NCBI RefSeq assembly: GCF_000285535.1
Contig: NZ_HE610990.1
Location: 1-64,000, forward strand
From: Bacillus timonensis
Lineage (GTDB): Bacteria > Bacillota > Bacilli > Bacillales > Bacillaceae_L
Length of the DNA: 64,000 bases
Direction of reading: 5' to 3'
The translations under genes were made by a program, and so were the position numbers. How positions within the stretch are numbered: position 1 is the first letter of the stretch; each line of letters begins with the position of its first letter. The notes below the pieces were generated by a model that was not told where the DNA came from, ran no database searches, and saw only the letters and a program-made list of their open reading frames with translations. Of the stretch, positions 26,384 through 35,419 are shown piece by piece.

Positions 26384-27109
26384 TTATGTTCGGACCATTT
26401 CCACCTTATATTTATACCGGTCAGCTCTGTAATACGATTTTACAAATTCAAGTGGTTGCTGATGTTCTATGTAGGTGATTTGTTGGATATAAAGCACAGG
26501 ATCTCCAACTTTGATACCTAAGTTAGACGCCTCCCGCTTGTGAGCAGTGGTTGCTTCCAGTTCCTGGACTCCCGATGTAATATGAAGCCCAATCTCTCCC
26601 TCCACAAACCGATAAATGGAATTCTCAGCTACTTCTCTAGTCAATCCAGGTACAAGATCCTCTGACATATAAAAAACCTCGAACGCAATTGGCTGCTGGT
26701 CAGCAAGTCGCAAACATTCAATTTCATAGACCTTTGAACCTTCTTCCAGTTGAAGTTTTGTGGCGATCAAAGTGTCAGCTTCAATTACCGTGAAATCTAA
26801 AACGCGCGTGCCTGGCTCAAACCCTCTAGAGCGCATATCCTCAGAGAAACTCGTTAAGCCTTTTACATTTTTTTCGAATTTTTTCAGCGCCACAAAAGTC
26901 CCTTTTCCACGTTCTCTTTGTAAATAGCCTTCATTTACAAGATTATTAATGGCTTGTCGTACAGTCATCCTGCTGATTTGGTATTTCTGAGCGAATTCTC
27001 TTTCGGACGGAATCATTTCACCAGGTTTTAGCTCTTTCGTTTCGATTTTTTCACGAATACGCTGTTCAATTTGAAAGTAAATAGGTACTGGTGAATTCTT
27101 TTTTATCAC
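26384..27109 (-). CDS. nagR: GntR/HutC-family repressor NagR
   Basis: A 241-residue regulator: winged helix-turn-helix at 1-70 (PVPIYFQIEQRIREKI, GEMIPSEREFAQ, SRMTVRQAINNLV) and a UTRA effector domain beginning near GLTSFSEDMRSRGFEPG. In B. subtilis NagR (YvoA) represses nagP and nagAB and responds to GlcN-6-P or GlcNAc-6-P. The GTG at 27109 is chosen because GAGGGG lies 9 nt upstream; its first 44 bp overlap the end of nagB. Two identical operator-like sites are found before nagA and nagP. Confidence 0.92.
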   Translation of the reverse strand: MIKKNSPVPIYFQIEQRIREKIETKELKPGEMIPSEREFAQKYQISRMTVRQAINNLVNEGYLQRERGKGTFVALKKFEKNVKGLTSFSEDMRSRGFEPGTRVLDFTVIEADTLIATKLQLEEGSKVYEIECLRLADQQPIAFEVFYMSEDLVPGLTREVAENSIYRFVEGEIGLHITSGVQELEATTAHKREASNLGIKVGDPVLYIQQITYIEHQQPLEFVKSYYRADRYKYKVEMVRT

Positions 27110-27860
27110 GATCAAAGCCCCTCTTTTTTTCATCATCCACTAATGAAAGCGCCTCTTCGTCTGCAATAATCGTAACATCAGGATGATTCTTTAAAACAGT
27201 AGCCGGAATCCTTTCAGTGATATCCTTGTTTATTACTTTTTCGAGAATATCAGCCTTTGTTTTCCCTGAAACCAGCAAGAGGATTTTTTTACTTTTCATT
27301 ATTGTGGAGATTCCCATTGTAATTGCATGTGTTGGAACTTCTTCGATGCTGTTGAAAAAGCGCATATTTGCTTGTCTTGTTGATTCTTCAAGCTCAACAA
27401 CATGTGTTACCGATTGAAATGGTGTACCAGGTTCATTAAAACCGATATGCCCATTTACTCCAATTCCAAGCAACTGAAGGTCAACTCCACCTAAATCAGA
27501 AATTACCTTCTCATACTTTTTGCTTTCCTCTTCGTAGTCCGTTGCTAACCCGTCTGGAATATGGATATTGTCTTTTGTAATATTAATATGTGAAAAAAGG
27601 TTATCCATCATGAAATGGTGATAACTATTTGGATGGTCCTTTTCAATACCTAGATATTCATCAAGATTCACGGTATGAATGTTTTCATAAGATGTCTTAT
27701 TTTGCCCGTGATCCTTAATTAATTCTTTATACGTTCCAACAACTGTCCCACCAGTTGCAAGTCCTAATACCGAGTTAGGTTTTTCTTTTACTTGATATGA
27801 AATCATAGCTGCTGCAAATTGGCTCATTTCTTCAAAATTCTTCACTGCCACAACTTTCAT
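27066..27860 (-). CDS. nagB: Glucosamine-6-phosphate deaminase
   Basis: A 264-residue isomerase/deaminase turning GlcN-6-P into fructose-6-P and ammonia. Motifs GLATGGTVVGTYKEL, NLDEYLG with catalytic Asp, and GIGVNGHIGFNEPG with catalytic His are present. It starts directly after the nagA stop codon behind GGGAGGG. About 20 residues at the C-terminus (EKKRGFDRDKKEFTSTYLLSN) go beyond the usual 242-residue length and are encoded by DNA shared with the first codons of nagR. Confidence 0.95.
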   Translation of the reverse strand: MKVVAVKNFEEMSQFAAAMISYQVKEKPNSVLGLATGGTVVGTYKELIKDHGQNKTSYENIHTVNLDEYLGIEKDHPNSYHHFMMDNLFSHINITKDNIHIPDGLATDYEEESKKYEKVISDLGGVDLQLLGIGVNGHIGFNEPGTPFQSVTHVVELEESTRQANMRFFNSIEEVPTHAITMGISTIMKSKKILLLVSGKTKADILEKVINKDITERIPATVLKNHPDVTIIADEEALSLVDDEKKRGFDRDKKEFTSTYLLSN

Positions 27861-29033
27861 CTATTTTCCCTCCCTATTGGAATATGCAAGTTTTCCACGA
27901 CAAAATGTCATGATTACCTCTAATTGATCATTTACTATCACTAAATCTGCATCCTTACCAGCCTTAATGCTTCCTTTTCGGTCAAACACATTGATTTGTT
28001 TTGCCGGGTTAACGGCCGTCATTTCCGTTATATCCTTAAGAGAACAATCCGCAAATTTCATCATGTTTCGAACGGCGTCATTTAATTTTAAAATACTTCC
28101 TGCCAATGTTCCATCTTTTAAAACAGCTCTTTCCTCATTTACGATAACCTCTTGGCCACCGAGGTCGTACATTCCTGCGACCAGGCATTTTGCACGCATT
28201 GAGTCCGTTACAAGAATGGTACCTTCACTTCCTTTATTCTTATATGCAAATTTCACCATTTTTGGTGCTACGTGAATACCATCGACGATCATCTCACACT
28301 TTACTTCATCATGTAAAAGAACAGCACCTGCTACACCTGGCTCCCTGTGATGAATCCCGCGCATTCCATTGAATAAATGTGTAGCGTGAGTAACTCCCGC
28401 TTCTATAGCAGCTTCAACTTCTTCGTAAACCGCGTCAGAGTGTCCAATGGAAGCAACTACACCTGTATTCTTCAAATGAGCCGTTAACTCTAAGCCTCCT
28501 GGTTCCTCTGGTGCTAGTGTAACAAGTCGAATATTGTCACCTGATAAAGCCTGCCACTTTTTAAACAATTCCACGTTTGGATTTATAATATTACCCGGAT
28601 GTTGTGCTCCTGCTCTTTTGGGAGATAAAAATGGTCCTTCAAGATGTGCACCTAAAATTTCTGCATGACCCGGATTTTGTGTAGGCATAAAATTAGCAAT
28701 TGTACCAATTGCATTTTCTATATCCTCTTGTGATTTTGTCATGGTAGTCGCAAGAAAGCTCGTAGTGCCTTCTTTCGGTAACGTGGTTACCATTGTTTTT
28801 AATGCATCAGGTCTTGCGTCCATTACGTCAGCTCCGCTTGCCCCGTGAATATGTAGATCAATCATACCTGGTATCAATGAGTAAGAATCGTCAAATTCGA
28901 TAACTTCCTCTTTATCACTTGCTTGAAAGTCAGCAACATGGCCAACTCTCCTTATCTTATCTCCATCAATTTCAATAAATCCTTTTTCGATAATGCCATC
29001 CTCTGAAAATATAGTAAGATTTGTTATAATCAT
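27861..29033 (-). CDS. nagA: N-acetylglucosamine-6-phosphate deacetylase
   Basis: A 390-residue amidohydrolase removing acetate from GlcNAc-6-P. Metal ligands are in LIPGMIDLHIHG, HLEGPF, SIGHSDA and THLFNGM, and the catalytic Asp in ILVTDSMRA. The ATG at 29033 is chosen because AAAGGAG lies 8 nt upstream; an in-frame ATG 15 codons earlier would start inside the promoter leader. First gene of the operon. Confidence 0.96.
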   Translation of the reverse strand: MIITNLTIFSEDGIIEKGFIEIDGDKIRRVGHVADFQASDKEEVIEFDDSYSLIPGMIDLHIHGASGADVMDARPDALKTMVTTLPKEGTTSFLATTMTKSQEDIENAIGTIANFMPTQNPGHAEILGAHLEGPFLSPKRAGAQHPGNIINPNVELFKKWQALSGDNIRLVTLAPEEPGGLELTAHLKNTGVVASIGHSDAVYEEVEAAIEAGVTHATHLFNGMRGIHHREPGVAGAVLLHDEVKCEMIVDGIHVAPKMVKFAYKNKGSEGTILVTDSMRAKCLVAGMYDLGGQEVIVNEERAVLKDGTLAGSILKLNDAVRNMMKFADCSLKDITEMTAVNPAKQINVFDRKGSIKAGKDADLVIVNDQLEVIMTFCRGKLAYSNREGK

Positions 29034-29064
29034 AGTAAGGACTCCTTTTATATTTCTTATCTTC

Positions 29065-29099
29065 ATTATATCTTTCACGAGAGCTAGTTGTCTATACCA
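29065..29099 (-). promoter_or_regulatory. nagA promoter with NagR operator-like site
   Basis: On the minus strand -35 TAGACA (29089-29094) and -10 TATAAT (29065-29070) are 18 nt apart. The -35 lies inside TGGTATAGACAACTA (29085-29099), a 15-mer found again upstream of nagP and similar to the known B. subtilis NagR site. NagR bound here would block RNA polymerase. Confidence 0.8.
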
Positions 29100-29168
29100 C
29101 TAAAGTATTTCTTATTCTCCCCTTACTTTTCCCTACTTATAATGAAATTATTGTGTTTTCCTTTTATA

Positions 29169-29198
29169 CAAAAAGAAGGCCACCCTATTGGATAGCCC
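29169..29198 (-). terminator. Terminator of nagP
   Basis: On the minus strand GGCTATCC pairs with GGGTGGCC (two G-U pairs), followed by TTCTTTTT. It lies 14 bp after the stop. Confidence 0.75.
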
Positions 29199-29211
29199 CT
29201 TTACTCATCTA

Positions 29212-30660
29212 CTACTCTTTTCGAATTTTATGAACCTCGTCGGCAACGAATTGTACATTTGTTCCTACTATAACTTGAATGCTGTTTTTACCAACAATAT
29301 TGATTCCAGGAACGCCGGTTGCCTTAATTTTTTGCTGATCAACTTTTTCCATATCTTTTACTTCTAAACGTAAACGTGTTACGCAGTTGTCAACTGATGT
29401 TACATTCTCGTCTCCACCTAAACCTTCATAAATTTGAGCTGCCATTGCTGCGAATCTTGATTTACCATCAGCCTGGGTAGTTGTTTCAACAGCTTCCTCG
29501 TCTTCACGGCCCGGTGTTTTCAAATTAAATTTAAGAATTAAGAAACGGAACAGAACATAATAAATAAGACCGATTACAAGTCCTTGAACTAACAACATCC
29601 AAGGTTGATTTGCGATTGGATTTCGTAAACTTAAGAAAAAGTCAACAAAACCTGCACTAAATGCAAATCCTGCAGTCCAATGGAATGATGCTGCAATAAA
29701 TAGTGAAATACCTGTTAATAAAGCATGTACAACATATAGTCCTGGTGCTAAGAACATGAAAGCAAATTCAAGTGGTTCTGTTACACCTGTAAAAAATGCC
29801 GCAAATCCAGCTGCCATTAATAAGGATGCAGCTTGTTTCTTTCTGGCTGTTTTTGCTGTGTGATACATTGCAAGTGCTGCTGCTGGCAAACCAAACATCA
29901 TAACTGGGAAGAAACCAGCTTGATATCTACCTGTAACACCTTTTTCACCTTTACCACCCAAGAAATTAGTAATATCATTGATTCCAGCTACATCAAACCA
30001 AAATACAGAGTTTAGTGCATGGTGAAGTCCTGTTGGTATTAACAATCTATTGAAGAATCCATAAAGACCAGCACCAACTGCGCCTAAACCAACAATTGCT
30101 TCACCAAATGCAACTAATCCTGAATAGATGACTGGCCATACAAATATTAGCACTAAAGATGCAATTAACATTGCAACAGATGTCAAAATTGGAACAAGTC
30201 TTTTCCCACTAAAGAAAGCCAATGCATCCGGTAATTGTACCTCACTGAAGCGATTGTATATGATGGAAGCGATAATACCGGAGATTATTCCGATAAACTG
30301 GTTATTTATTTTTCCAAATGCAGCATTTACTGCCGTTGCGTCAACTCCTTGTAGCTGTGCTACAGAGTTTGTGCCAAGTAGTGTTGTAATTGTTAAAAAG
30401 GCCACCAATCCACTAAGTGCTGCTGAGCCATCCTTGTCTTTTGACATACCCAAAGCAACACCTACTGCAAAGAGAAGTGACATATTGTCAATGATGGCTC
30501 CCCCTGCTTTCGTTAAGAAAGTAGCTATAGGGCTACCATTACCTGTTACAAAAACATCAGGGTCAATCCAATAACCGATACCCATCAAGATAGCTGCTGC
30601 TGGTAATACAGCAACTGGTAGCATCAGAGAACGACCAAGCTTTTGAAGATACTTCATCAT
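29212..30660 (-). CDS. nagP: PTS N-acetylglucosamine-specific EIICB component
   Basis: A 482-residue PTS permease with EIIC (about residues 1-380, ten hydrophobic segments, GLHHALN and TGVTEPLEFAFMF motifs) and EIIB (about 400-482) with the phosphorylated cysteine in NCVTRLRLEV. There is no EIIA, as in B. subtilis NagP, which borrows one from another system. It imports GlcNAc as GlcNAc-6-P, the substrate of NagA. It is transcribed alone under a NagR-type site and a cre-like site. Confidence 0.94.
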   Translation of the reverse strand: MMKYLQKLGRSLMLPVAVLPAAAILMGIGYWIDPDVFVTGNGSPIATFLTKAGGAIIDNMSLLFAVGVALGMSKDKDGSAALSGLVAFLTITTLLGTNSVAQLQGVDATAVNAAFGKINNQFIGIISGIIASIIYNRFSEVQLPDALAFFSGKRLVPILTSVAMLIASLVLIFVWPVIYSGLVAFGEAIVGLGAVGAGLYGFFNRLLIPTGLHHALNSVFWFDVAGINDITNFLGGKGEKGVTGRYQAGFFPVMMFGLPAAALAMYHTAKTARKKQAASLLMAAGFAAFFTGVTEPLEFAFMFLAPGLYVVHALLTGISLFIAASFHWTAGFAFSAGFVDFFLSLRNPIANQPWMLLVQGLVIGLIYYVLFRFLILKFNLKTPGREDEEAVETTTQADGKSRFAAMAAQIYEGLGGDENVTSVDNCVTRLRLEVKDMEKVDQQKIKATGVPGINIVGKNSIQVIVGTNVQFVADEVHKIRKE

Positions 30661-30751
30661 GTTGTATATTTCCTCCTTTAAATTTGTTGTCTTCCTTCCA
30701 TTCTTTGGTCTTTAAACTACTTCAAAATAATCAAGCATAATTTCAAAAATC

Positions 30752-30765
30752 AGGTAACGCTTACA
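30752..30765. promoter_or_regulatory. cre-like CcpA site upstream of nagP
   Basis: AGGTAACGCTTACA matches the degenerate cre pattern TGWNANCGNTNWCA at 12 of 14 positions, in the leader of nagP downstream of the promoter, where CcpA roadblock repression is common. Carbon catabolite control is inferred. Confidence 0.55.
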
Positions 30766-30808
30766 CAATAGTGTAACCAAAGCATAGTTAGATTTATTAC
30801 CGGAATTC

Positions 30809-30842
30809 ATTTTAACACCAAGGGGTTTAGTTGTCTATACCA
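30809..30842 (-). promoter_or_regulatory. nagP promoter with NagR operator-like site
   Basis: On the minus strand -35 TAGACA (30832-30837), a 17-nt spacer and -10 TAAAAT (30809-30814). The 15-mer TGGTATAGACAACTA (30828-30842), identical to the one at nagA, covers the -35. Confidence 0.8.
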
Positions 30843-30987
30843 ATTTTTTTGAATTCCCCACAAAAAATGTAGAGAGAATTTTTTGTGAAATCAGCATTTT
30901 TATCTACAACAATATAACTAAAGGTGTATAGAAGAAGGGATGTTTATATATTACACTAAGGATAAGCCATTGATTAGGAGGTATTCC

Positions 30988-31137
30988 ATGAAACAAGGTG
31001 ATAAAGTCGTCTATAATAACGATTTGTATGAAGTTCTTTATGTTTATGAAAATGGAATGTATGAGATTAAACAAATGGAAATCCTATTCAAAGTAGAACT
31101 TGTGAATGAAAACGATATCATTCCTGTTCTCTGCTAA
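30988..31137 (+). CDS. Small hypothetical protein, 49 residues
   Basis: TTAGGAGG lies 8 nt before ATG. The product (MKQGDKVVYNNDLYEVLYVY..., ending NENDIIPVLC) looks like a small beta-barrel of SH3/KOW type: a GDKVVYNNDLYEV strand-turn followed by further strands. I do not recognise the family. A longer in-frame start at 30940 lacks a ribosome binding site. Confidence 0.7.
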   Translation: MKQGDKVVYNNDLYEVLYVYENGMYEIKQMEILFKVELVNENDIIPVLC

Positions 31138-31164
31138 TTGTCTTCCCTCCCTTTCAAGGGGTTC

Positions 31165-31193
31165 AAAAAAATCCATTGGTATGACAATGGATT
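31165..31193 (-). terminator. Terminator of the cyclase gene
   Basis: AATCCATTG and CAATGGATT form a perfect stem with a 6-nt loop; on the minus strand it runs into six T residues. Confidence 0.88.
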
Positions 31194-31209
31194 CTTCTTC
31201 ATTCTCCCA

Positions 31210-31827
31210 TTATTTCATCAAGACTGCTCGCACAGGGCTTCCATCTGCACCTTCAATTGGGAGTGGGAGTGCAATTAATTCATAATCACCAAGTTCCACA
31301 CCCTCTAAGACAATCCCTTCAAGAATATATATGCCATGTTGATATAAATGATGATGAGCTTGTAAATCTTTACTATCCAACTGATCAACAGATGGAGTGT
31401 CTATCCCAATTAAGCGAATTCCTTTTTCAGCTAAAAATAAAGCAATTTCTGGTTTTAAGCTTGTAATAGAGGTTGGAAACTTCTTTCGATTTTTCCAAGA
31501 GTTTGTTCGTATTAATAACCGTTTCACACCAGATAAATCAAATTGTTTTAAATCCTCGACTCCAATTTCCTTTTTACCTGATACCTCAATTACCTTCGCT
31601 TTTCCTATGTATCGATCAAGGTCAAGTTCATGCACCTTTTTTCCTTCATTATCAAAATGGAAGGGTGCATCAATATGAGTACCAATATGTGTACTTGTTG
31701 TGATTTTTCCTACATTAACAGTTGAAGCTTCCTTTATTGACCATGTTAGAGCATATTCAAATGGAGTGTCGTTTGGCCATTCTTGTGTCGCGCTGCTTAA
31801 AGGCTGTGAAATATCAATGATTTTCAT
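31210..31827 (-). CDS. Cyclase family protein, kynurenine formamidase (KynB) type
   Basis: A 205-residue metal-dependent hydrolase. The family signature HIGTHIDAPFHF (zinc ligands) and the second ligand region GIDTPSVDQLDS are complete, with LPLPIEGADGSPVRAVL at the end. Closest known enzymes are bacterial arylformamidases, which hydrolyse N-formylkynurenine. No other kynurenine pathway gene is adjacent, so the substrate is uncertain. Confidence 0.8.
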   Translation of the reverse strand: MKIIDISQPLSSATQEWPNDTPFEYALTWSIKEASTVNVGKITTSTHIGTHIDAPFHFDNEGKKVHELDLDRYIGKAKVIEVSGKKEIGVEDLKQFDLSGVKRLLIRTNSWKNRKKFPTSITSLKPEIALFLAEKGIRLIGIDTPSVDQLDSKDLQAHHHLYQHGIYILEGIVLEGVELGDYELIALPLPIEGADGSPVRAVLMK

Positions 31828-31958
31828 TTATTAATCACCTCTAACGTTTTCTTACCTCTAGTATAATTTAGTTGTAACAATTCTGTCATTTTATTCTTAT
31901 CATAAAACATTTTTCTCCGGAGATTCTAGAAATGTCTTCTCAAAAAGAAGGTGATGTA

Positions 31959-32504
31959 GTGAGAAAACAATCATTGAGGAGGAAAATGATGGGAATTTTA
32001 AGCGGTAATCCAAAAGAAGAACCGATGCATTATGGTGAAGTTTTCGGTGTATGGACACACTTATTAACAGCAAAAGGAATGGTTTCTGCGTACCAAACCT
32101 TACTTAATCATACTGGTGATGATGATTTAAAAAAAATCGTAGAAGACATCATTGAAAATGGCCTCAAACTGGAGATTGAAGAGGTAGAAACCTTATTAAA
32201 AGAAAATGGGGTTGGGTTACCTCCCGCACCTCCAGAGCGACCTAATGCGTGCCTTGAAAATATACCTCCTGGTGCACGTTTTCAAGATCCTGAAATTGCA
32301 GCTAAAGTTTCCGCTGATATCGCAGCAGGCTTAGTTGCTTGTAGTACCCTAATTGGACAATCAATTCGGGAAGATGTTGCTACAATGTATGGGCAATTCC
32401 ATTTGAAAAAAGCACAATTTGGCGCGAGAATGCTACGTCTTAACAAAGAAAAAGGGTGGCTTGTTCCTCCTCCACTTCATATTAATAAAACTGAGGGATG
32501 TTAA
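31959..32504 (+). CDS. DUF3231 family protein
   Basis: A protein of about 181 residues, largely helical, in the DUF3231 family (ferritin-like four-helix appearance) known from Bacillus genomes, some members of which are linked to sporulation. It shows PMHYGEVFGVWTHLLTAKG near the N-terminus and a conserved GLPPAPPERP linker. GTG at 31959 is chosen because GAAGGTGAT precedes it; an ATG nine codons upstream is possible. No function can be given from the sequence. Confidence 0.75.
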   Translation: MRKQSLRRKMMGILSGNPKEEPMHYGEVFGVWTHLLTAKGMVSAYQTLLNHTGDDDLKKIVEDIIENGLKLEIEEVETLLKENGVGLPPAPPERPNACLENIPPGARFQDPEIAAKVSADIAAGLVACSTLIGQSIREDVATMYGQFHLKKAQFGARMLRLNKEKGWLVPPPLHINKTEGC

Positions 32505-32513
32505 ATACCTTGC

Positions 32514-32545
32514 AGGCAGATTCTTACTGAATCTGCCTTTTTTTG
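32514..32545 (+). terminator. Terminator of the DUF3231 gene
   Basis: AGGCAGATTC and GAATCTGCCT form a stem with a short loop, followed by seven T residues. Confidence 0.9.
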
Positions 32546-32671
32546 TAGTGGTTTAACTTTGCTTACTACCACTGTCATTTTAGCTGTCCTCTCTTTTATT
32601 ACCACCAATACTTTATGTAAGGAAGAAGCAAAATATAAAAGTAAATCAAATCATGCAAAGGAGGAATTAAC

Positions 32672-33523
32672 TTGCAAAGATTTACAAAAACAAGTGTAGC
32701 AATTCTTGGTTCTGCGATGCTTTTATTGTCTGCCTGTAATACAAATAACGATGCGGCAGATGATAAAAACCGTTCAGCAAACGTAGAAAACGTAAATAAT
32801 GGCTATATCATAAAACAAGATCAGCCTTATCGCACGACAACATCGAGTGATCGATATCCACATACAACCAGTGTTCAAAATGCTCAAGGTGAACAAAAGT
32901 ATTTTCGTTTCATCAATAAAAAAATTGTAGTCCGTACTCCAAACGGTACAAACGTAGTTCCAAATGGGAACTATCATTTTACAGGGGGACCAAATAATGT
33001 TGCCCCAGCGCCAAATAATGTAACTCCAGCACCGAACAATGTTACTCCGGCACCGAATTACCCAACAGGAGATACAACAACTGGTGAACAGAATCGTCAA
33101 CCTGCAACACAGCAGCCTGCTCCTACTCCGGCACCGACAGCTGGTGTAAGTAATTTTGAAAAACAGGTAATAGATCTTACAAATGCACAACGTAAGAAAA
33201 ATGGCTTACCTGCCCTTAAAACTGATGCAGGATTAAGCAAAGTGGCCAAGACGAAAGCTAATGACATGCAACAAAAAAACTACTTTTCACATACAAGTCC
33301 AACGTATGGATCTCCATTTGATATGATGAGGGATTTCGGAGTATCGTACAAAACAGCTGGTGAAAATATCGCAAAAGGACAAACGTCTCCTGAAGCAGTA
33401 GTTAACGCTTGGATGAACAGTGAAGGACACCGTAAAAATATCCTTAATCCAAACTTCACTCATATTGGAGTTGGTCATCAACAAAGTGGAAACTACTGGT
33501 CACAAATGTTTATAGGAAAATAA
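32672..33523 (+). CDS. CAP/SCP-domain lipoprotein (YkwD-like)
   Basis: A 283-residue secreted protein. The lipobox LLLSAC ends at Cys 21. A spacer region contains the octapeptide PNNVTPAP in tandem (three variants near residues 107-128) and a Gln/Pro-rich stretch. The C-terminal 120 residues are a CAP domain: FEKQVIDLTNAQRKKNG, YFSHTSP, AGENIAKGQ, and GHRKNILNPNFTHIGVG. It starts with TTG behind AAAGGAGG. Bacterial CAP proteins are surface proteins of unclear activity, and Bacillus members such as YkwD are linked to spores or germination. Confidence 0.87.
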   Translation: MQRFTKTSVAILGSAMLLLSACNTNNDAADDKNRSANVENVNNGYIIKQDQPYRTTTSSDRYPHTTSVQNAQGEQKYFRFINKKIVVRTPNGTNVVPNGNYHFTGGPNNVAPAPNNVTPAPNNVTPAPNYPTGDTTTGEQNRQPATQQPAPTPAPTAGVSNFEKQVIDLTNAQRKKNGLPALKTDAGLSKVAKTKANDMQQKNYFSHTSPTYGSPFDMMRDFGVSYKTAGENIAKGQTSPEAVVNAWMNSEGHRKNILNPNFTHIGVGHQQSGNYWSQMFIGK

Positions 33524-33540
33524 AAACACTTCATACAAAA

Positions 33541-33572
33541 ACGGGCCGACATATTTATATGTCAGCCCTCAC
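33541..33572. terminator. Terminator between the CAP gene and tyrZ
   Basis: GGGC-GACAT and ATGTC-GCCC pair across a 6-nt loop with a single bulge on each arm. T residues follow on both strands, so it can serve both convergent genes. Confidence 0.75.
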
Positions 33573-33579
33573 TTTTTAA

Positions 33580-34824
33580 TTACATGTTAAGTTTAACAAA
33601 TTTTCGTTTTCCAACTTGAACAATCATACCCTCTTTCACTTCAATCTCAAGATGGATGTCCTCAACCTTCTCGCCGTTCAGCTTCACACCACCGTTTTGA
33701 ATCATTTTTCGAGCTTCCCCTTTGGACTTTTGTAATTCCAATTGAACAAGTAAGTCAATAATTGAAATTTTAGCGTCTCCGGACCAAGTTAGCTCGGGGA
33801 TATCCTCTGGCATTACTCCTTTTTGGAAGACTGTTTTAAAATGATTTTCAGCCTGCTGGGCTGCTTCTTCACCATGGTACATTCTCACGATGGTTCTTCC
33901 AAGAAGCATTTTTGCATCACGTGGGTGTAAAGTTCCACTTTCAAGATTTGCTTTGATTTCATTCTTTTCTTCCAACGATAGGTCAGTAACTAAATCAAAG
34001 TATTTCGCCATCATTTCATCCTGGATGGACATTGTTTTCCCATACATATCATTTGGTGCTTCATCAACACCAATATAGTTTCCTTTGGACTTGGACATTT
34101 TTTCAACGCCATCTAGTCCCTCTAAAAGTGGAAGAAGAATGACAACCTGTTTTTCTTTTCCAAAATGTTCTTGTAAATGACGTCCCATTAAGACATTGAA
34201 ATGCTGATCATTTCCTCCTAGTTCAATGTCGCTTTCCAACACTACAGAGTCATAACCCTGCATAAGTGGATAGAAAAATTCATGAAGAGAAATCGGCTTT
34301 CCTGTCGCCAAACGCTCAGAGAAATCATTTCTTTCAAGTAACCGAGCGACAGTTATGCTTGCAGCAAGGTTAATAATGTCTTCAAAGTTTAAAGCAGATA
34401 ACCATTTCGAGTTATAGTGAAGTTCTACCTTCTCAGTATCCAATACTTTTCCAAATTGCTCAAAATATGTTTTCGCATTGTGTTTCACTTCTTCATCTGT
34501 TAACTGTTTACGCGCAACTGATTTACCAGTTGGGTCCCCAATTTTTCCTGTAAAATCTCCAATTAAAAGCTGGACCACATGACCGTTTTCTTGGAATTGT
34601 TTTAATTTATTTAAAACAACTGTGTGTCCCAAGTGCACATCCGGCGCAGATGGGTCAAGGCCTAGCTTTACTTTTAATGGTTTCTTGGTAACAAGAGACT
34701 TTGCGATTTTTTGTTTTAATTCGTGTGCAGGAACAACCTCTTGAATACCGTTTGTATAGATAGCAAATTGTCTTTCTAGTTCCACTTTTTGTTGATCTGT
34801 TAGTTGTTCGATAAAGTTTTCCAT
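33580..34824 (-). CDS. tyrZ: Tyrosyl-tRNA synthetase, TyrZ type
   Basis: A 414-residue class I synthetase. The HIGH motif is HLGH at about 64-67, the KMSKS motif is exact ([13 protein letters not shown]), and the C-terminal 70 residues are an S4 RNA-binding domain. The long form with [18 protein letters not shown] and [15 protein letters not shown] is the TyrZ (TyrRZ) branch rather than the housekeeping TyrS of B. subtilis. A T-box leader with a Tyr specifier controls it. Confidence 0.92.
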   Translation of the reverse strand: MENFIEQLTDQQKVELERQFAIYTNGIQEVVPAHELKQKIAKSLVTKKPLKVKLGLDPSAPDVHLGHTVVLNKLKQFQENGHVVQLLIGDFTGKIGDPTGKSVARKQLTDEEVKHNAKTYFEQFGKVLDTEKVELHYNSKWLSALNFEDIINLAASITVARLLERNDFSERLATGKPISLHEFFYPLMQGYDSVVLESDIELGGNDQHFNVLMGRHLQEHFGKEKQVVILLPLLEGLDGVEKMSKSKGNYIGVDEAPNDMYGKTMSIQDEMMAKYFDLVTDLSLEEKNEIKANLESGTLHPRDAKMLLGRTIVRMYHGEEAAQQAENHFKTVFQKGVMPEDIPELTWSGDAKISIIDLLVQLELQKSKGEARKMIQNGGVKLNGEKVEDIHLEIEVKEGMIVQVGKRKFVKLNM

Positions 34825-34920
34825 TCGGCTTTCCTCCTGATTTGTGATTTTAAAATGTCTTTCTTATATTGATTTACGATTTAGGAAATTTAGGTCAGGG
34901 ACATTTTTTCTAGCATTGAT

Positions 34921-34962
34921 GGGCTTTTGTCTTTGAGACAACTGCTCAAAGACACTTAGCCC
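34921..34962. other. Strong hairpin in the tyrZ leader downstream of the T-box terminator
   Basis: TGTCTTTGAG (34928-34937) and CTCAAAGACA (34945-34954) form a perfect 10-bp stem, extended by GGGC/GCCC. No T-run follows on either strand. It lies in the 250 nt between the T-box terminator and the tyrZ ribosome binding site. Confidence 0.7.
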
Positions 34963-35075
34963 GCGTTCAACATGCTTTTGTCCGTGTGACCGCGGCTTGA
35001 AAACATTTCTACATGTACCCTCCAGCTTTTAAACCCTTGTCCTTGAGGGACACTTCCTAACCCTAAAAACAACAC

Positions 35076-35322
35076 AAAAAACCACGCCCCTAAAAAGGGA
35101 CGTGGTTGCACGCGGTACCACCCTTGTTTGAAGATAAATATCTTCCGCTCATTCGAATAACGGCTCGTCCGTTCTTTGCTAATTACCGACCTGGGTTCAC
35201 AAAGAAAGCTCAAGGAGGTAATTCACATTTATCTATGTTCCGGTTTTCACCAACCACCGGCTCTCTATAACAGGGAGATAAACTGCTACTGATTCCTATC
35301 ATCACTTTTCTATTTGAATATA
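35076..35322 (-). ncRNA. T-box leader of tyrZ, Tyr specifier
   Basis: Reading the minus strand: stem I with the AGAGAGCCGGTGGTTGG apical elements; specifier loop GAATTACCTCC with TAC (Tyr) at 35218-35220; the T-box core GGGTGGTACCGCG (near 35110-35123); and a terminator CCACGTCCC...GGGGCGTGG followed by TTTTTTG (35076-35107). Uncharged tRNA-Tyr would stabilise the antiterminator and turn on tyrZ. Confidence 0.95.
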
Positions 35323-35328
35323 ATGGCT

Positions 35329-35357
35329 ATTTTATCGGATAGTGTCGCAAATAACAA
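35329..35357 (-). promoter_or_regulatory. Promoter of the tyrZ T-box leader
   Basis: On the minus strand -35 TTGTTA (35352-35357), spacer 17 nt, -10 TAAAAT (35329-35334). Transcription would start near 35322, just before stem I. Confidence 0.65.
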
Positions 35358-35419
35358 GTAAAAATTCCTCTTCCTTTTTTATGCACAAATGCTGGAAGCG
35401 CTTTATCTTTTGTTCTACA

